From: Prorocentrum cordatum
Taxonomy: Eukaryota > Sar > Dinophyceae > Prorocentrales > Prorocentraceae
DNA: 41,000 bases
Direction: 5' to 3'
Assembly (NCBI GenBank): GCA_963575745.1
Contig: CAUYUJ010016072.1
Coordinates: forward strand, 257,501 to 298,500
A model generated the notes under the pieces. It did not search any database, was not told where the DNA came from, and was given only the letters and a program-made list of their open reading frames with translations. Made by a program: the position numbers and the translations under genes. Shown here piece after piece: positions 1 through 10,224 of this stretch (the stretch's first letter is position 1; each line of letters opens with the position of its first letter).

Positions 1-800
1 GGGTCTCGATTTTGACCAAAGCCGACCTCCATCGCCCAGGGGCGGCCTGGGAGGAGTGAGGCTTCAATCGTCGCCGCGGCGCGTGCCTCGCAACTGATCT
101 CAGGCCTGCAACATCCTCCTCCTCCTCCTCCTCCTCCTCCTCTTCCTCCTCCTCCTCCTACCCCTCCTCCTCCTCCTCCTCCTCCCCCTCCTCCTCCTCC
201 TCCTCCTCCTCCTTCTCTTTCTTTGGCCCCCAGTCCTTCCCCCCATCCTCGCACCCTTTCTCTCGCCCTCCTCCCTCCTCCCTTCGGGCGCCCCTTCTCA
301 TCCCCCCCTCCCTGTTGATCTCTCTCTCTCTCTCTCTCGTCCTCCTTCTCCTCCTCCCCCCACTTCTTCTCCTCCTCCCCCCACCATTTTCCCATTTTCC
401 GTTGTCGCGTCTCTTTCCTCACCCCTGTCCCCTCGGAACCCTTCCCTTGGTGCCTGGAGGCCCCCTGCCTCAGTCTCAGGTTGTGGCGGAAAGAGGGCGC
501 GGGCGCGGGGGGCCGAGGGCCGCCGCCAGGGGACGACACACTCAGGCGAGCGGCATCATGCCGCCCGGCCTTCATAACCGAGTAATCATACGAATGGTCG
601 GCCCTCCCCGATCTTCTTCTTCTTCTTCCGCCTCTTAGATTACCATTCTCATTATCAGCGATCCTCCTCATCCGCGATCTTTTGGTCCTCCCCCCTTCAT
701 TGCGATCCCTCGAGCATCCCCACCAGAGGTACTAGTCCACGTTCGCGCCGCGCCGTTTACGCCCATCGCCAGCGCTGCCAGTCCAGGGAGGCCCGCTCGC
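1..800. other. Gene-free pyrimidine-rich start of window
   Basis: No credible coding region is visible. The stretch holds a long (TCC)n tract (113-222), a (TC)n run (about 317-338), C/T-rich low-complexity sequence to about 450 and a short (TTC)n at 609-630. The open frames here are poly-Leu/Pro or poly-Ser and follow directly from the triplet repeats. Confidence 0.8.
113..222. repeat. (TCC)n microsatellite
   Basis: Nearly uninterrupted CTC/TCC triplets with a few single-base interruptions. The same triplet class (TCC or its complement GGA) recurs at least ten times in the window, including inside a LINE and in introns. Confidence 0.95.
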
Positions 801-867
801 GTTGGGGTGTGTCTCGCCGTCGTCATCGTCTCTCGCGCGCTGGCTCGCCTTCGTCGGGGGGGGCGGG

Positions 868-1013
868 GGAAGAGAAGGAGGAGGAGGAGGACGACGACGA
901 GGAGTGACGAGGGAGTTTGAGGAGAGGAGGAGGAGGAGGAGGAGGAGGAGGAGGAGGAGGAGGAGGAGGAGGAGGAGGAGGAAGAGGAGGGGGTGGAAGA
1001 GGAGGAGGCACGA
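868..1013. repeat. (GGA)n microsatellite
   Basis: Purine triplet repeat, interrupted by a short GAC run near 890-903 and by a TTTGA interruption near 916. It gives poly-Arg/Glu frames on + and poly-Pro on -, none of which is a credible gene. Confidence 0.95.
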
Positions 1014-2384
1014 GGGGAGTGCGAGGATTATGCTGGATCAGGTTGTCTTACCGTCAGGCATTCGAGAACGAATAGCTGTGGCGGACGGAGCCCTCACCAC
1101 CCCCCACGCCTCCCCTGGGCGACGAGGTTCAGCTCTGCTCCTGCTACATGCGCCACCCCAGCGTTGGAGCGGATGATGCCTGGGCGCGGAGCCCGCACTT
1201 TGCTTGCTCCATTGTTTGCCTTCTTGCACGAGCTGTCCCCAGTAGTATTGTAGCTAATGATGTGTTGTTCTTGGTTCGCAGTCGGCCAACGACAAACGTT
1301 GCTGCCACTTCCAACCGTCGCGCACCCCCGAGCCGAGCTGTCTCTGATTGCTTTCTCGCAGCTGCCACTGCCTGCCTTCTCGCACCACTCCAGAATTGTA
1401 GCTGATGATGTGTTGCTTCTGCGTCACCCTCGGCTGGCGACCACCGCTGTTGCCGATGAATGCTTCTCCGAACCGACATACACCAGCACTCCAAGTCCAA
1501 AATTGGCCGGCCGCGCGCACACGACCGCTGTACAGCCACATGCATGTGCCGCGCATTAAAAGTAGGTCCGCCGTACGAGGGCGCTCCTGCCCATGGAACA
1601 ACGCGACAACTGTTCCGCCGGGGCGCTTGGGCGGCTCAAGACGCGGTCGAACCCCAGAGGTGCAATACATGGGTGATGGGTCTCTTGAATTATGGCTGCA
1701 GGTGAGTGCAGTCACCAGCACAGCAGGTACACCGATGTGCCTTAGCCCAGGTCCTACATTGGGCCACCGCCGCAAAACTGCCGAAACGACAGTCAGCTCC
1801 CAAATCAACGCTTGGTCAGGGCTTGGCACGCCTACCTCAGTACGACTGTGCGCTGATTAGACGACCCGCTGATTAGGCTTATGCAGCGCGAGCCCCCGTC
1901 CCCTGAGCTCGTCCCCGCCAGAGTAAGTCCCCTGGAGGCGCTGCAGCCTGCGCCAGATTGCCTTCTCGTAGCTGCCACTGCCTGACTTCTCGCACCAGGT
2001 GCCTCCAGCATTGTAGCTGATGATGTGTTGTTCCTGCTTCACCCTCGGTCGCTGCTGCCGATGAATCCTTGTCCGAACCGACAGCCACTGTTGTCGTTAT
2101 TTGCGTTCGCTCACCGGAAGCCCGAGTTGCCATTGATTGCTGTCTCGCCCGAGCTAACCTCAACATCATTGAGGTAGATGCTCTGAATTCGCTTCGCGAT
2201 CATCACTTCGACCAGGCCCAGGCCGGTCGGCCGAAAGGGTTGGAAAACAAGGACCATATCGTTCTGTAGTGTGAAAGCCTTGCGGCCGGTGCCGTCGACC
2301 CAAAAGGACGACCACGACAATCCACGACGACGACCACAACGACAACGACAACGACGAGCTGATTACCCTGCCACAAGCTCGGGA

Positions 2385-2480
2385 CATGGGGCGGAGGAGG
2401 AGGAGAAAGAGGCGGAGGAGAAAGAGAGGTAGGAGAAAGAGGAGAAGAGGAGGAGAGAGAGGCGGAGAAGGAGGAGAGCC
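2385..2480. repeat. Purine-rich (GGAGA)n tract
   Basis: GGA/AGA-rich low-complexity stretch that interrupts the 120-150 bp repeat family. It has no coding content beyond poly-Arg/Gly. Confidence 0.85.
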
Positions 2481-2656
2481 GTCTGTCGCTTCGGGGGCGG
2501 GCGTCTGGGAGGCGAGAACCGATGGAGAAAGCCACCAGCGGGGGAGGGGTCACAACCCCCCTGGGACCCCCTCAGGACCCCCTCCAGGACCCCCCTGGGA
2601 ACCCCCCCCATGGGTAATTACGACAGTGTTCGATCCGCCTTGATTGTTCAATCTCC

Positions 2657-2658
2657 CA

Positions 2659-2721
<63 letters not shown>

Positions 2722-2731
2722 GACGACGATT
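2657..2731. repeat. (ACG)n microsatellite
   Basis: About 25 ACG/GAC triplets with two interruptions (CGG near 2689, AGG near 2720). In the three + frames it encodes poly-Asp, poly-Arg or poly-Thr. Confidence 0.95.
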
Positions 2732-3914
2732 CAAAGGAGGCTGGCGTGCTTCCGTTTCGGTTGGGATGGCCTCGCGTCGAAGGGACTCTCGCACACGTCG
2801 ACTGGGTCGGCGAATTTTCGACGCTATCATGTCAGTCCTGCGCCCAGAAGAGCTCGCTCCAGCTGCCACTGCCTGCCTTCTCGCACCGCCAGATGCTGCT
2901 GCCATTGCCTGCCTTCTCGCACCGCCAGACGCTGCTGCCACTGCCCGCCTTCTCGCCAGAGCCGACCCCCCCAGCAATGTACCTGATGTCGTTTTGCTCG
3001 TGCCTTGCCCGCGGGCATCGACAACCGCTGCTGCCACTGCCTGCTGTTGCGCATCGACAGACCATGCTGCCACTGCCTGCCGTGCCGCACGAGCTGACCC
3101 CAACAGTATCGTAGTTGATAGTCTTTAATCATACCACGTATGCCCTCGGGCAGCGACAAACGCTGCTGCGGCTGTCTGCTTTCCCGCACTGGCAGACCAA
3201 GCTACCACGTCCTGCCTATTCACACGAGCTTGACCCCTGACAGCGCTGTGAGTGATGATGTGTTGTTCCTGGTTCGCCCTCGGCCGACGACCACCACTGC
3301 TGCCACTGCCTGCGTTTCTGAATCGACAGCCACTGCCTGTCTTGCCGCACGAGCTGGTCCCAGCGCTGTATTTGATGATGTCCTGCACTCGCCTTCTTGT
3401 CGCAGTGCCAGCGCCTGCTGCCACTGCCGGCCGTCTCGCGCGAACTATTCGCTCTGTCTGGCGTCTGCCGCACGAACTGGCCCCAGCATTGCAGCTGATG
3501 ATGTTGGCTCGTGCGTTTTCGGCCCCCACGCAAACTGGTTCGAGCCCTGTAGCCGTTTACGTTGGCCCGCGAGGGCCCGCTTTCATAGCACGGTCGGCTC
3601 CCACCGATGTGGCTGATGATGTCGGCCCGTGTCCCACTTTTCGCATTGTCAATTCCGATCACCTTTCGTTTCCTGTCTCGCACGGATGGTGGTTGTTGCC
3701 TTGTTTTTTGTCTCTGCGCACGAGCTGACACCAAGGTTGTAGCTGATGGCGGTTGGCTCCTGCAGTTGCGTGCCCACAGTGGTTGGGGATGTTGCCATCG
3801 GTGTTCCCTTCTCGCACTGGCCACATCTGCTGTCGCTACGCTGGTCACCGCACCAGCTCGTCCCAGCGTCGGAGCTGATGATGCCGCTCCATGCCTGCAC
3901 TCTTCAAGGGCGCC

Positions 3915-4060
3915 CTCGAGGGCGCGAAGTTATTCGCGCTTCGCGCTTCGCGGTTCGGCTCCGATTCCTCCTCGTCCTCCTCTTCTCCCCTGGGAGGCGG
4001 CGCGAGAGCGCGAAGTTATTCGCACTTCGCGCTTCGCGCAGCGCGAAGCGCGAAGTTGGG
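3915..4060. repeat. GCGAAGTTATTCGC repeats ending in a perfect palindrome
   Basis: Two direct copies of GCGCGAAGTTATTCGC with CTTCGCGCTTCGCG downstream lie near 3925 and 4010. The second runs into a perfect inverted repeat: left arm 4024-4039, one-base spacer at 4040, right arm 4041-4056 (16 bp each, CTTCGCG and CGCGAAG words). Such a GC-rich palindrome could form a stable hairpin or cruciform. Confidence 0.9.
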
Positions 4061-4279
4061 AGCCCTTAACTCTTGCAGCAGCGCCGCGGTGGGCTGAAAA
4101 TGCTACTCGGCAGGATGACGAGGGGGCGGGGGAGGGCGTGGCTCCTGGCGGCCTCGCGCGAGCCTGGCCTCAGCACTGCAACTGAAGGCGTTGGGCCCTA
4201 CATTTGCCGATGCTGGCCCTCGAGCGAAATGTCACTTCGACGTTGGAGCCCGAATCGCCCGCGCGCGATCCCCTGGCAT

Positions 4280-4390
4280 GGGGGGGGGGGGGGGCGCTGT
4301 GGCGCGAAATTGCTGGGGAGTGGGAGGAGGAGGAGGAGGAGGTCGAGGTGGAAGAGGAAGAACAGGAGGAAGACCAAGAGGGACCACTGC
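4280..4390. repeat. G15 homopolymer and (GGA)n tract
   Basis: A run of 15 G at 4280-4294 is followed, about 30 bases later, by GAG/GGA triplets to about 4385. The length of the homopolymer may be unreliable in an assembly. Confidence 0.9.
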
Positions 4391-4604
4391 AAGCCCCAAA
4401 CCCAAACCATTGTAAACCCAATGGACACGAAATCTTTCATCGCAACGGGAGGAGAGGGGTGGCAAGGGTAGGATGCCAGATATGGCGCGCGAGGCACTCA
4501 GCTTGCCCAAGTCCCCCCTATCCCTCCCAATCCCTCTTCTCTCCTCCCCCCAAACCGGTCTTCCAAGACCCCTTCTCCCCGGCGAGAATTTGGAGCCAGG
4601 GGGG

Positions 4605-4725
4605 GAGAGGGGGACGACGAGGAAGAGGACGAGGAGGAGGAGGAGGAGAGACGAGAAGGAGGAGGATGAGATGGAGGAGGAATGGGCGCACGGGGAGGAA
4701 AGACGAGGAGGAGGAGGAGGACCAG
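4605..4725. repeat. (GGA)n purine tract
   Basis: GAG/GGA triplet repeat with GACGA interruptions. The surrounding 4400-4790 has no credible gene. Confidence 0.9.
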
Positions 4726-4837
4726 TGTAAATCCAAGGCGCATCAACGATGATGCGATAAACCCTCCCTCAAAAATCCCTCATCACAGCCTGCAGTGATT
4801 CATGTTTATTGCGGGAAGTGCCCCATTGATTGACAAC

Positions 4838-5062
4838 CGTCTGAGAAGCTTCAATTGTGCCAAAACACCGTTCTTGGGATTGCAGCGCGCGGATTCACGT
4901 GAGTGTTGCGTCCTGCCAATCTTGAATCTCGTGCAAAATCACCGCTCCTGGGACTCCAACACAGCGAATCAACGTGACTGTTGCGACCTGGCGATCCTAA
5001 ATCGTGCCAGAACACAATTCCTGGGACTTCAACCGTACGAATTCTTGAATCGGCTGACAAAT
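4838..5062 (+). repeat. Tandem ~74 bp repeat, three diverged copies
   Basis: Three units are aligned by the words TCGTGCCA..ACAC..TTC(C/T)TGGGA and AACGTGA(C/G)TGTTGCG. The TGGGA word occurs near 4875, 4949 and 5022, so the period is 73-75 bp. The unit resembles the 73 bp unit at 40841-41000 at the other end of the window, which also has AATC.TGCC and TTCTGGGA words at the same spacing. Noncoding as far as I can see. Confidence 0.8.
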
Positions 5063-5395
5063 TAGGACGCACGGCGCTAGAGCGAGAGACTCATTTCGAC
5101 CATGATCCGCCATCCACCTTAGAGGTTTCTTGAGGTTGGTGCAAACTGTTGGCGCTAAGACGAGAGCCACATTTTGAAAGCCACGTGCCCTCCATCTTTG
5201 AAACGGCTGCAAACTCTTGAGACGAATGTTTGCGGCGCTAAGGCGAGAGCCACAGTGTGAAAGCAACACGCGTTCCATCCTTGAGGGTTTTGCAAATTCG
5301 TAAAACCGATGCGCGCGGAGTCAAAGCGAGAGCAACATTTTGAAAACCACCCGCCCTCGATATGTGAAAGTGTTGCAGATGTTAAGCTTCAGGAT
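5063..5395 (-). repeat. Repeat family X, about four ~85 bp copies
   Basis: Each copy carries GGCG(C)TAA(G)GCGAGAGCCACA, TTTTGAAAGCCAC and GCCCTCCATCTTTGAAAC words. On the opposite strand these become GTTTCAAAGATGGAGGGC and TGTGGCTCTCGCC, which is the form seen on the + strand at 12926-13130. Copies are about 80-90 bp apart and diverged. Confidence 0.8.
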
Positions 5396-5658
5396 CGGAG
5401 ATGGTGAGGACGTCTCAGGCGAGGCGCCCGGCCCGCCCTACCGACACGTCTGGGGGTGCGACAGCCATTGCAGTAGAAGATGGACTGAGCAAGTTGAGAA
5501 TCTTATGTGAGTCAGGAGCGTTGCCAAATTTAGAGTGAGAACGGATGCCGGGGCAGGCGGCGTATACACATGAGGATATAACACGGCCAGACCCCGCTCG
5601 GCGCCGAGAGGAAGAAAAGGAGATGTAGGTCGGAACGCACGTGACCAGGGTCAGCGCG
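5396..5658. other. Unassigned spacer
   Basis: Ordinary-complexity sequence between repeat family X and the hairpin at 5659. I find no coding frame, RNA gene or repeat unit. It may be the eroded 5' side of the LINE that follows. Confidence 0.4.
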
Positions 5659-5682
5659 AAGGGGGATCAGCCAATCCCCCTT
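5659..5682. other. Perfect 9-bp hairpin
   Basis: AAGGGGGAT (5659-5667) pairs perfectly with ATCCCCCTT (5674-5682) across the loop CAGCCA. A T-containing stretch follows but no poly-T tail. Its role is unknown; it could be a structured RNA element of the upstream leader of the LINE. Confidence 0.6.
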
Positions 5683-5757
5683 GGTTGACCTGGTTTTGGG
5701 GAGCTACCCAGCGGACTCGCGAGAGGGCCGTGTCTGACCCAGTTTAGCGCGTACCCG

Positions 5758-5945
5758 AGGAGGAGGAGGTTGGAGGAGGAGGTCAGAGGGCGCAGCAGCA
5801 AGAGAAACGGAGAGCAAGCAGCAAGGAAATGGTTCGTTGCCCTGAAAGGGGGGCAGTAGGGAGGAGGAGGAGGAGGCGGAGGAGAAGGCGGAGGAGGTGG
5901 AAGAGAAGGTGCAGCAACAGCAAGGAGCAGGAGGGGGGGGGAGCC
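5758..5945. repeat. (GGA)n purine tract
   Basis: GAG/GGA triplets at 5758-5785 and 5860-5910, then a G run. Any frame through it is poly-Arg/Glu and should not be taken as the N-terminus of the LINE protein downstream. Confidence 0.85.
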
Positions 5946-6095
5946 GTTCTTGAGGCGATCGTAATCTTGCGGAGGTCGGGCGGTGCCCCCCCCCCCTTCT
6001 TGCGCCGTCTCGTGTTCGTCGTCGCCAGCTATCCTATCACCTTTGTCATCATCGTCATCCTCACTTATCCTCCCCCCCTTCCCAAAATTTGTAAG

Positions 6096-7150
6096 GCGGA
6101 TGTGATGCAGTTGGGGATTGTGCTGCAGGCTTCAGCGTCGGGCAAGTCAGGATATGTAGCTGGCAGCCGCGCGGTCCGTCAAGCGTCTCGCCGCTTGGCG
6201 GGGGCGGCTAGACTCGAAGTGAAGCGCAGCATGCGCAATCTAGGACATGAGCTGTCAGGACGAGATCGGAGAAGACCGATCACTCGAGCAGGACTGGCCA
6301 AACTCAGGATTCGAATGCGCAGGACGTATCCCTTGCGTAAGGCAGTGGGTAACACAGTTGCGCGGCTCTGGAGGACGGGTTTGCTCCCTGGGGCTAGTCA
6401 TTGCTGTGGAGTGTCGGGCACTGCCGACACCGAGCTCCGTGGGCTCCGTGCTGCTGCGGGGGCTCTCGTGGGTGCCAGGGGTCGTGGGGGGTCCACTACG
6501 GTCTACCTGGCTACACAGCCCGACCCTTGGTACGATCCGATGTTCGAGGCTACGCTGGGGCTTCCTCCTCCTCCTCCTCCTCCTCCTCCTCCTCCTCCGT
6601 CCCATGTAGTGTGGACGCAGACGGCTTCGCTCGGAATGCTTGGGAGGACTTGGAGGGCCTTGGCGGACAAGCGAGCCGAGACGTTCACGTGGAGGCATGC
6701 GTCGGGACCCATGGCGGTCGTTTGCCTGTCTCTGATGAGGGTCGATGGTCTATTGAGTCTTTGGCTGTTGTGCGTTCTGACCTGGGGGATGTTTTCTCGT
6801 TCATGCATATCGACCCTCATCATATGGTGCAGCTGCTGCGCGCAGGCATTCAGAGGTGGCAGGTGCGTAGGATCCAGACCCATTTTCCTGATTTCCCGAC
6901 GGTTGCGAGTTGTGGTCACTCGGGATCCGAGCTTCGATTGGGTCCAAACGGAGCCGCGCTCAAGACTGCGAAGTCAGCTGGGATCGTCAGATCCTTGTGG
7001 GCCAACTCCTGGTGGCTGAAAGATCGATTGCATGCGGCGGGGTACGTGCCCGACCCAAAGTGTAGGGGGTGCGGTGCCCCATGCGAGTCTACCGGCCACC
7101 TCCTCTTGGAGTGCCCTGCGCTGCGGGAGACGCCTCTCGATGGAGAATAG
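6096..7150 (+). mobile_element. 5'-truncated LINE fragment: post-RT region and CCHC knuckle
   Basis: This is the stretch after the reverse transcriptase domain of a non-LTR retrotransposon. The first frame (about 6096-6700) is Arg/Leu-rich with a pattern I associate with the post-RT region of dinoflagellate LINE proteins (RSMRNLGHELSGRDRR, LAKLRIRMRR, WYDPMFEATLGL). A second frame (about 6700-7150) carries WWLKDRLHAAGYVPDPKC and the knuckle CRGCGAPCESTGHLLLEC, a C-x2-C-x8-H-x4-C arrangement typical of this position. The catalytic RT core is absent upstream, so the copy is truncated. A (TCC)n tract sits inside the frame at 6560-6599. The frame change near 6700 and the stop at 7148-7150 show decay. 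The RNase H part lies at 8750-9846 on the same strand and probably belonged to the same element. Confidence 0.65.
6560..6600 (+). repeat. (TCC)n inside LINE frame
   Basis: About 13 CTC/TCC triplets interrupt the LINE protein, giving poly-Pro or poly-Ser depending on frame. It is a recent expansion within the element rather than part of the conserved protein. Confidence 0.9.
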
Positions 7151-7185
7151 GAAGTGCCGATCTCTGAGACTCAGGTCAAAATTCG

Positions 7186-7325
7186 ATATGTTTTTTTCCA
7201 GGAAAGGACTTGGGCCCAGGGTTCTCTTTTAGAAGTTTGCCCCCGGAATCGACGGGAAGAGGGCTGGCGGAATTATTCTGCGATAAATTACGTGCGGGAA
7301 GAGGGCCGGCGGAATTATTTTTGAG
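7186..7325 (+). repeat. LINE-associated tail, copy 1
   Basis: A T-run is followed by GGAAAGGACTTGGGCCCAGG, TTCTCTTTTAG, and twice by GGGCCGGCGGAATTATT-like words and GATAAA. A clear second copy occurs at 9920-10025, also directly downstream of LINE coding sequence. It may be a 3' UTR of the element or the leading edge of the composite repeat block that follows both copies. Confidence 0.75.
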
Positions 7326-7860
7326 GATGTCCCGAGCGAAACGCGTTGAGGATGTCTCGAGCGAAACGCTGGTTTTGCAGAGTTGGGGATGTTTCGAGCG
7401 AAACGCTTGTTTTCAGTATTTGTTTCAGCGTTTCGAGCGAAACGTTGGTTTTGCAGAGCCGACCGCGACGCCGAAAAAAGCTCCCCGCGCGCAGGAATTC
7501 CGAAGATGTTTCGCGCGTGCCGCGTCCCGCGCGCAGGAATTTCGAGGATGTCTCGACTGATTCGTTTGTTTTGCTAGGATTTCCTTGAACTTTGGCAGGG
7601 TGTCTCGAGCGAAATGCTTGTCTTTCATAATTTGTTGAAGACGTTTCGAGCGAAACGCTGGTTTTGTAAAATTGGGGGATGTCTCGAGCGGGGGCCTCGT
7701 AGGGGGCCTGGCGGGGGTCCAGAATTCAGAGGATGTCTCAGGCGAAATGCTTGTTTTATCGTCCCGCTCGCAAGAATTCCGAGGATGTCTCGCGCGTGCC
7801 GCGTCCCGCGCGCAGGAATTCTGAGGATGTTGGCAGGATGTCTCGAGCGAAACGCTTGTC
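7318..7860 (+). repeat. GATGTCTCGAGCGAAACGC array, copy 1
   Basis: The word GAGGATGTCTCGAGCGAAAC recurs roughly every 30-60 bp, alternating with GCTTGTTTT or GCTGGTTTTGCAG and with CGCGTGCCGCGTCCCGCGCG, CAGGAATTCCGAGGATG units. The same array is found at 10225-10890, and a short piece occurs at 23677-23731. The frames through it are repetitive and not a real protein. Confidence 0.85.
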
Positions 7861-8604
7861 CCCAGCACGTTCCGTAGCGCGTCCCCTTGGCACGTCCCGG
7901 GGTGCGTCCCCATGGCACGTCCCTTGGCACGTCGCTTGGCGGGTCCCTTGAGACGTTCCGCGTCGCGTCCTCCTGGCATGTCCCTTGTCAATTAGTTCTG
8001 GGGCAGCTGCAATGTGTTCAGACAGCTCGAGCTTAAGATCCAGATCAGTTCGGTCAGGTCTCGGATGCAAAGGAGGACTCGATCCACGAGGCTATAGAGC
8101 ACAATCGCGGCATGGCACATCGCAATTCAGCACGGCGCAGCACAGCACAGATTTCGGCACGGTACATCAAGATCGATACGCTCAGCATTGACACTTGGCA
8201 CGTTCCTTGGCACGTTCCGTGGGGCGTCCCTTGGCGAGTCCCCCTGGCACGTCGCGTGGCGCGTCCCCTGGCACATCCCGTGGCACATCCATTGGCACGT
8301 TCCGTAGCGCGTCCCCTTGGCACGTCCCGCGGTGCGACCCCATGGCACGTCCCCTGGCACGTCGCCTGGCGCATCCCTTGGGACGTTTCGCGGCGCGTCC
8401 TCCTGGCATGTCCCTGGTCCATTAGCTCTGGGCAGCTACTATGTGTTCAGGCAGTTCGAGCTTAAGATCCAGATCAGTTCGGTCAGGACTCGGATGCAAA
8501 GGAGGACTCGATCCACGACGCTATAGAGCACAATCGCGCCATGGCACATCGCAGTTCAGCACGGTGCAGCACAGCACAGCCCTCGGCAGGGTACATCAAG
8601 ATGC
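7856..8604 (+). repeat. TGGCACGTCCC minisatellite with two ~185 bp core modules, copy 1
   Basis: Short TGGCACGTCCC / TGGCGCGTCCC units (about 10 bp, 7856-7985 and 8190-8410) alternate with a well conserved single-copy-like module (7996-8190 and 8425-8604). The module has the order GTGTTCAG, CTCGAGCTTAAGATCCAG, TCAGTTCGGTCAGG, GGATGCAAAGGAGGACTCG, CTATAGAGCACA, ATGGCACATCGCA, CAGCACGG. It occurs four times in the window (GCTTAAG word at 8031, 8460, 11059, 11718). No function is assigned. Confidence 0.85.
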
Positions 8605-8690
8605 CCGTCACCCAATCAAGTGTCTTTGAAAACGCTGCCATGTGTTACAGTTCTCTATATTCCTTTGCGGGTTCGTGGGTCGATCATGTT
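8604..8690 (+). repeat. Terminal module of composite block, copy 1
   Basis: Begins GCCCGTCACCCAATCAAGTG and contains GAAAACGCTGCCATGTGTTA and GGGTTCGTGGGTCGATCATG. A near-identical copy at 11880-11965 ends the second block, so the block ends are precisely definable. Confidence 0.9.
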
Positions 8691-8749
8691 TGCCCAGGGT
8701 CCGATCGGGCGCCGCGGGGCTTCAGATCCGCACAGTTTTGAACTCTCGG

Positions 8750-9846
8750 AGGGCATGCTTTTGCTTCCAGGCCCCTGTCTGCCGCCGCCCCGAGACCCAC
8801 CGTGATTGGACTCCCCCCTCATGTCAGCGAGACAACGTTGTTTTCACAGACGGCTCGGGGAGGTGGTCCAACCAGCCTGAAATTCGCAGCTGTGGATGGA
8901 CGTTTGTCCAGATGTCTGATGCGGGGCTCCCGTTGCGCGCCTGCTATGGGCGGCTCGCGGGGCCAAGTCAGACTGTCGGCGAAGCGGAGAGCGTGGCGAT
9001 GCTGCGTATTTTGCAAAATCTACCGTCGGTGGAGATTGTGGTCACTGACCTCCTTGGACTGGCCCGCGAAGCGTTCGAATGGAGTTCGGTTGCCATTAGG
9101 TCAGCAGGCAAGCGTGCGGCTGTCTGGAGGCAGATTCACGCTGTGGTCGAGTCTAGGGGGGGGGCGCCCTGTTGTGCACTGGTGCCCTGCCCATAAGGAC
9201 CTCGATGAGGCTGTTTGTCTGGGGCATGAGCAGGGCCCGTTTTGCTATGTCCTCGGGCATGCCTGGGCCGATTTGTTGCTAAACTGGGGGCCTCGGGTGA
9301 TGCTGTCGGGCGAGGGACGGCTGACCTGTATAGACTTGCCCTGAAGGAGTCCCCGGAGTTTCCTAAGTAATTGGCCTGGGTTGGGGGGCGTCTCATCGAG
9401 CTGGGGCTTTGTTCGTCGGGGTCGCCGTCGGAGGGGGCCAGAACCAGAGCCCCCCAGCCCGAGCTGCGTGCGCCCGTTGTCTCTGTTGTGGGGCCTGGTG
9501 GCCACCACCTCCGGCATCGGGTGAGGGGTCGGCTTCGGCGCTCGCTGGGCGGGCCTCGGGGCCTGTGCCATCGTGCGGTTGGGCCTCTGCGTCCTCCCTG
9601 GGACCCCGGGTGTCGGTGTCTCGGGGGCGGGACCCTGCGGCCTGGGCCCTGTTCTACGACCTCGGCCATCGGATGGCCGAGGTCAACGGCGTGGCGTTCT
9701 GTGAACGCTGCGCCTGCCACGTCGGGGATTCGGGTGAAGTGGTGGCCCTCAAGCGGCCCTGCAAGGGCCCCTCGGACCAGCCCCCGATTTTGGCGGTGCA
9801 AAGGCACCGTATCAAGAGGATGAGGGAGGGCAAGCCACCGCGTTAG
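8750..9846 (+). mobile_element. LINE fragment: RNase H domain and C-terminal Cys-rich region
   Basis: This encodes a ribonuclease H domain that would remove RNA from the RNA:DNA hybrid during retrotransposition. The catalytic order is visible: D in VVFTDGSGRW (about 8840), E in TVGEAESVAM, D in IVVTDLLGLA, then VHWCPAHKD and the last D in HAWADLLLNWG. The frame breaks in a run of nine G (9156-9164); reading across it restores the RPVVHWCPAHKD motif, so this is one domain with a one-base shift. A third frame (about 9380-9846) ends with LGHRMAEVNGVAFCERC and RIKRMREGKPPR, a Cys-containing tail I know from dinoflagellate LINE proteins. Stops and shifts make it non-functional as read. It likely continues the element interrupted after 7150. 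Confidence 0.7.
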
Positions 9847-9917
9847 TGGTGGCCCGTCAGCCCCTCCTCGTCCCTCCATTTCAGCTAGCGTTTGCGTTCG
9901 GGCAACTTGGACGCATT

Positions 9918-10030
9918 CCTGCTTTTTTTTTCCTCCCGGAAAGGGCGTGGGCCCAGGGTTCTCTTTTAGTTGGTTTACCCTCCGGTTTTGATTTGAAGGG
10001 GGCCGGCGGAATTATTCTCGATAAAAACCC
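9918..10030 (+). repeat. LINE-associated tail, copy 2
   Basis: T9 run, then GGAAAGGGCGTGGGCCCAGG, TTCTCTTTTAG and GGGGCCGGCGGAATTATTCT and GATAAA, matching 7186-7290. It lies about 75 bp after the LINE stop at 9846. Confidence 0.8.
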
Positions 10031-10224
10031 AGTCCAATTCGGCGTGAAAAAAATGCGTTTCGCGCGTGCCCGCTCGAGGAAAGTCGACCCCCCATCTCGG
10101 ATCCTCTATAAATAACGGGGTCCGCTGACCACCGTGTTCTTTCGTAAAAAAGAAGGTGCGGGGGACTTTTAGCAGAATCCTCGAACAAAGACTAAGTCTG
10201 GAGCCCCGACCCCGACGCGGAAAA

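Larger units (their letters stand above)
1186..3905 (+). repeat. Degenerate ~120-150 bp tandem repeat family
   Basis: A strongly diverged unit recurs across 2.7 kb. Its recognisable words are GCTGCCACTGCCTGCC, a TCTCGCAC(GAGCTG) block and GTAGCTGATGATGTGTTG followed by TTCCTGG and CCTCGGCCGACGAC. The GATGATGT word occurs near 1252, 1402, 2014, 3250, 3370, 3495, 3615 and 3880, with spacing near 120-140 bp in the right half. Two interruptions occur: about 1500-1980, and 2060-2830, which holds a purine tract and an ACG array. All frames across the array are repeat shadows. I do not recognise the family. Confidence 0.75.

Noticed and set aside
823-1011. Minus-strand frame of poly-Pro and poly-Ser
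   Set aside because: It is the complement of the (GGA)n microsatellite and has no other sequence.
1617-1642. Leader-like GGCGGCTCAAG
   Set aside because: Only the last eight or nine bases agree with DinoSL; no open frame of interest follows.
3530-3560. tRNA B-box-like GGTTCGAGCC
   Set aside because: No matching A box or cloverleaf stems are seen around it.
5829-6090. N-terminal part of the 396-codon frame at the LINE
   Set aside because: It translates GGA repeats and a C/T-rich stretch; protein-like sequence starts only near 6096.
10105-10116. TATA box (TATAAATAA)
   Set aside because: It lies in the LINE-associated tail with no gene start downstream, and dinoflagellate promoters usually lack a TATA box.
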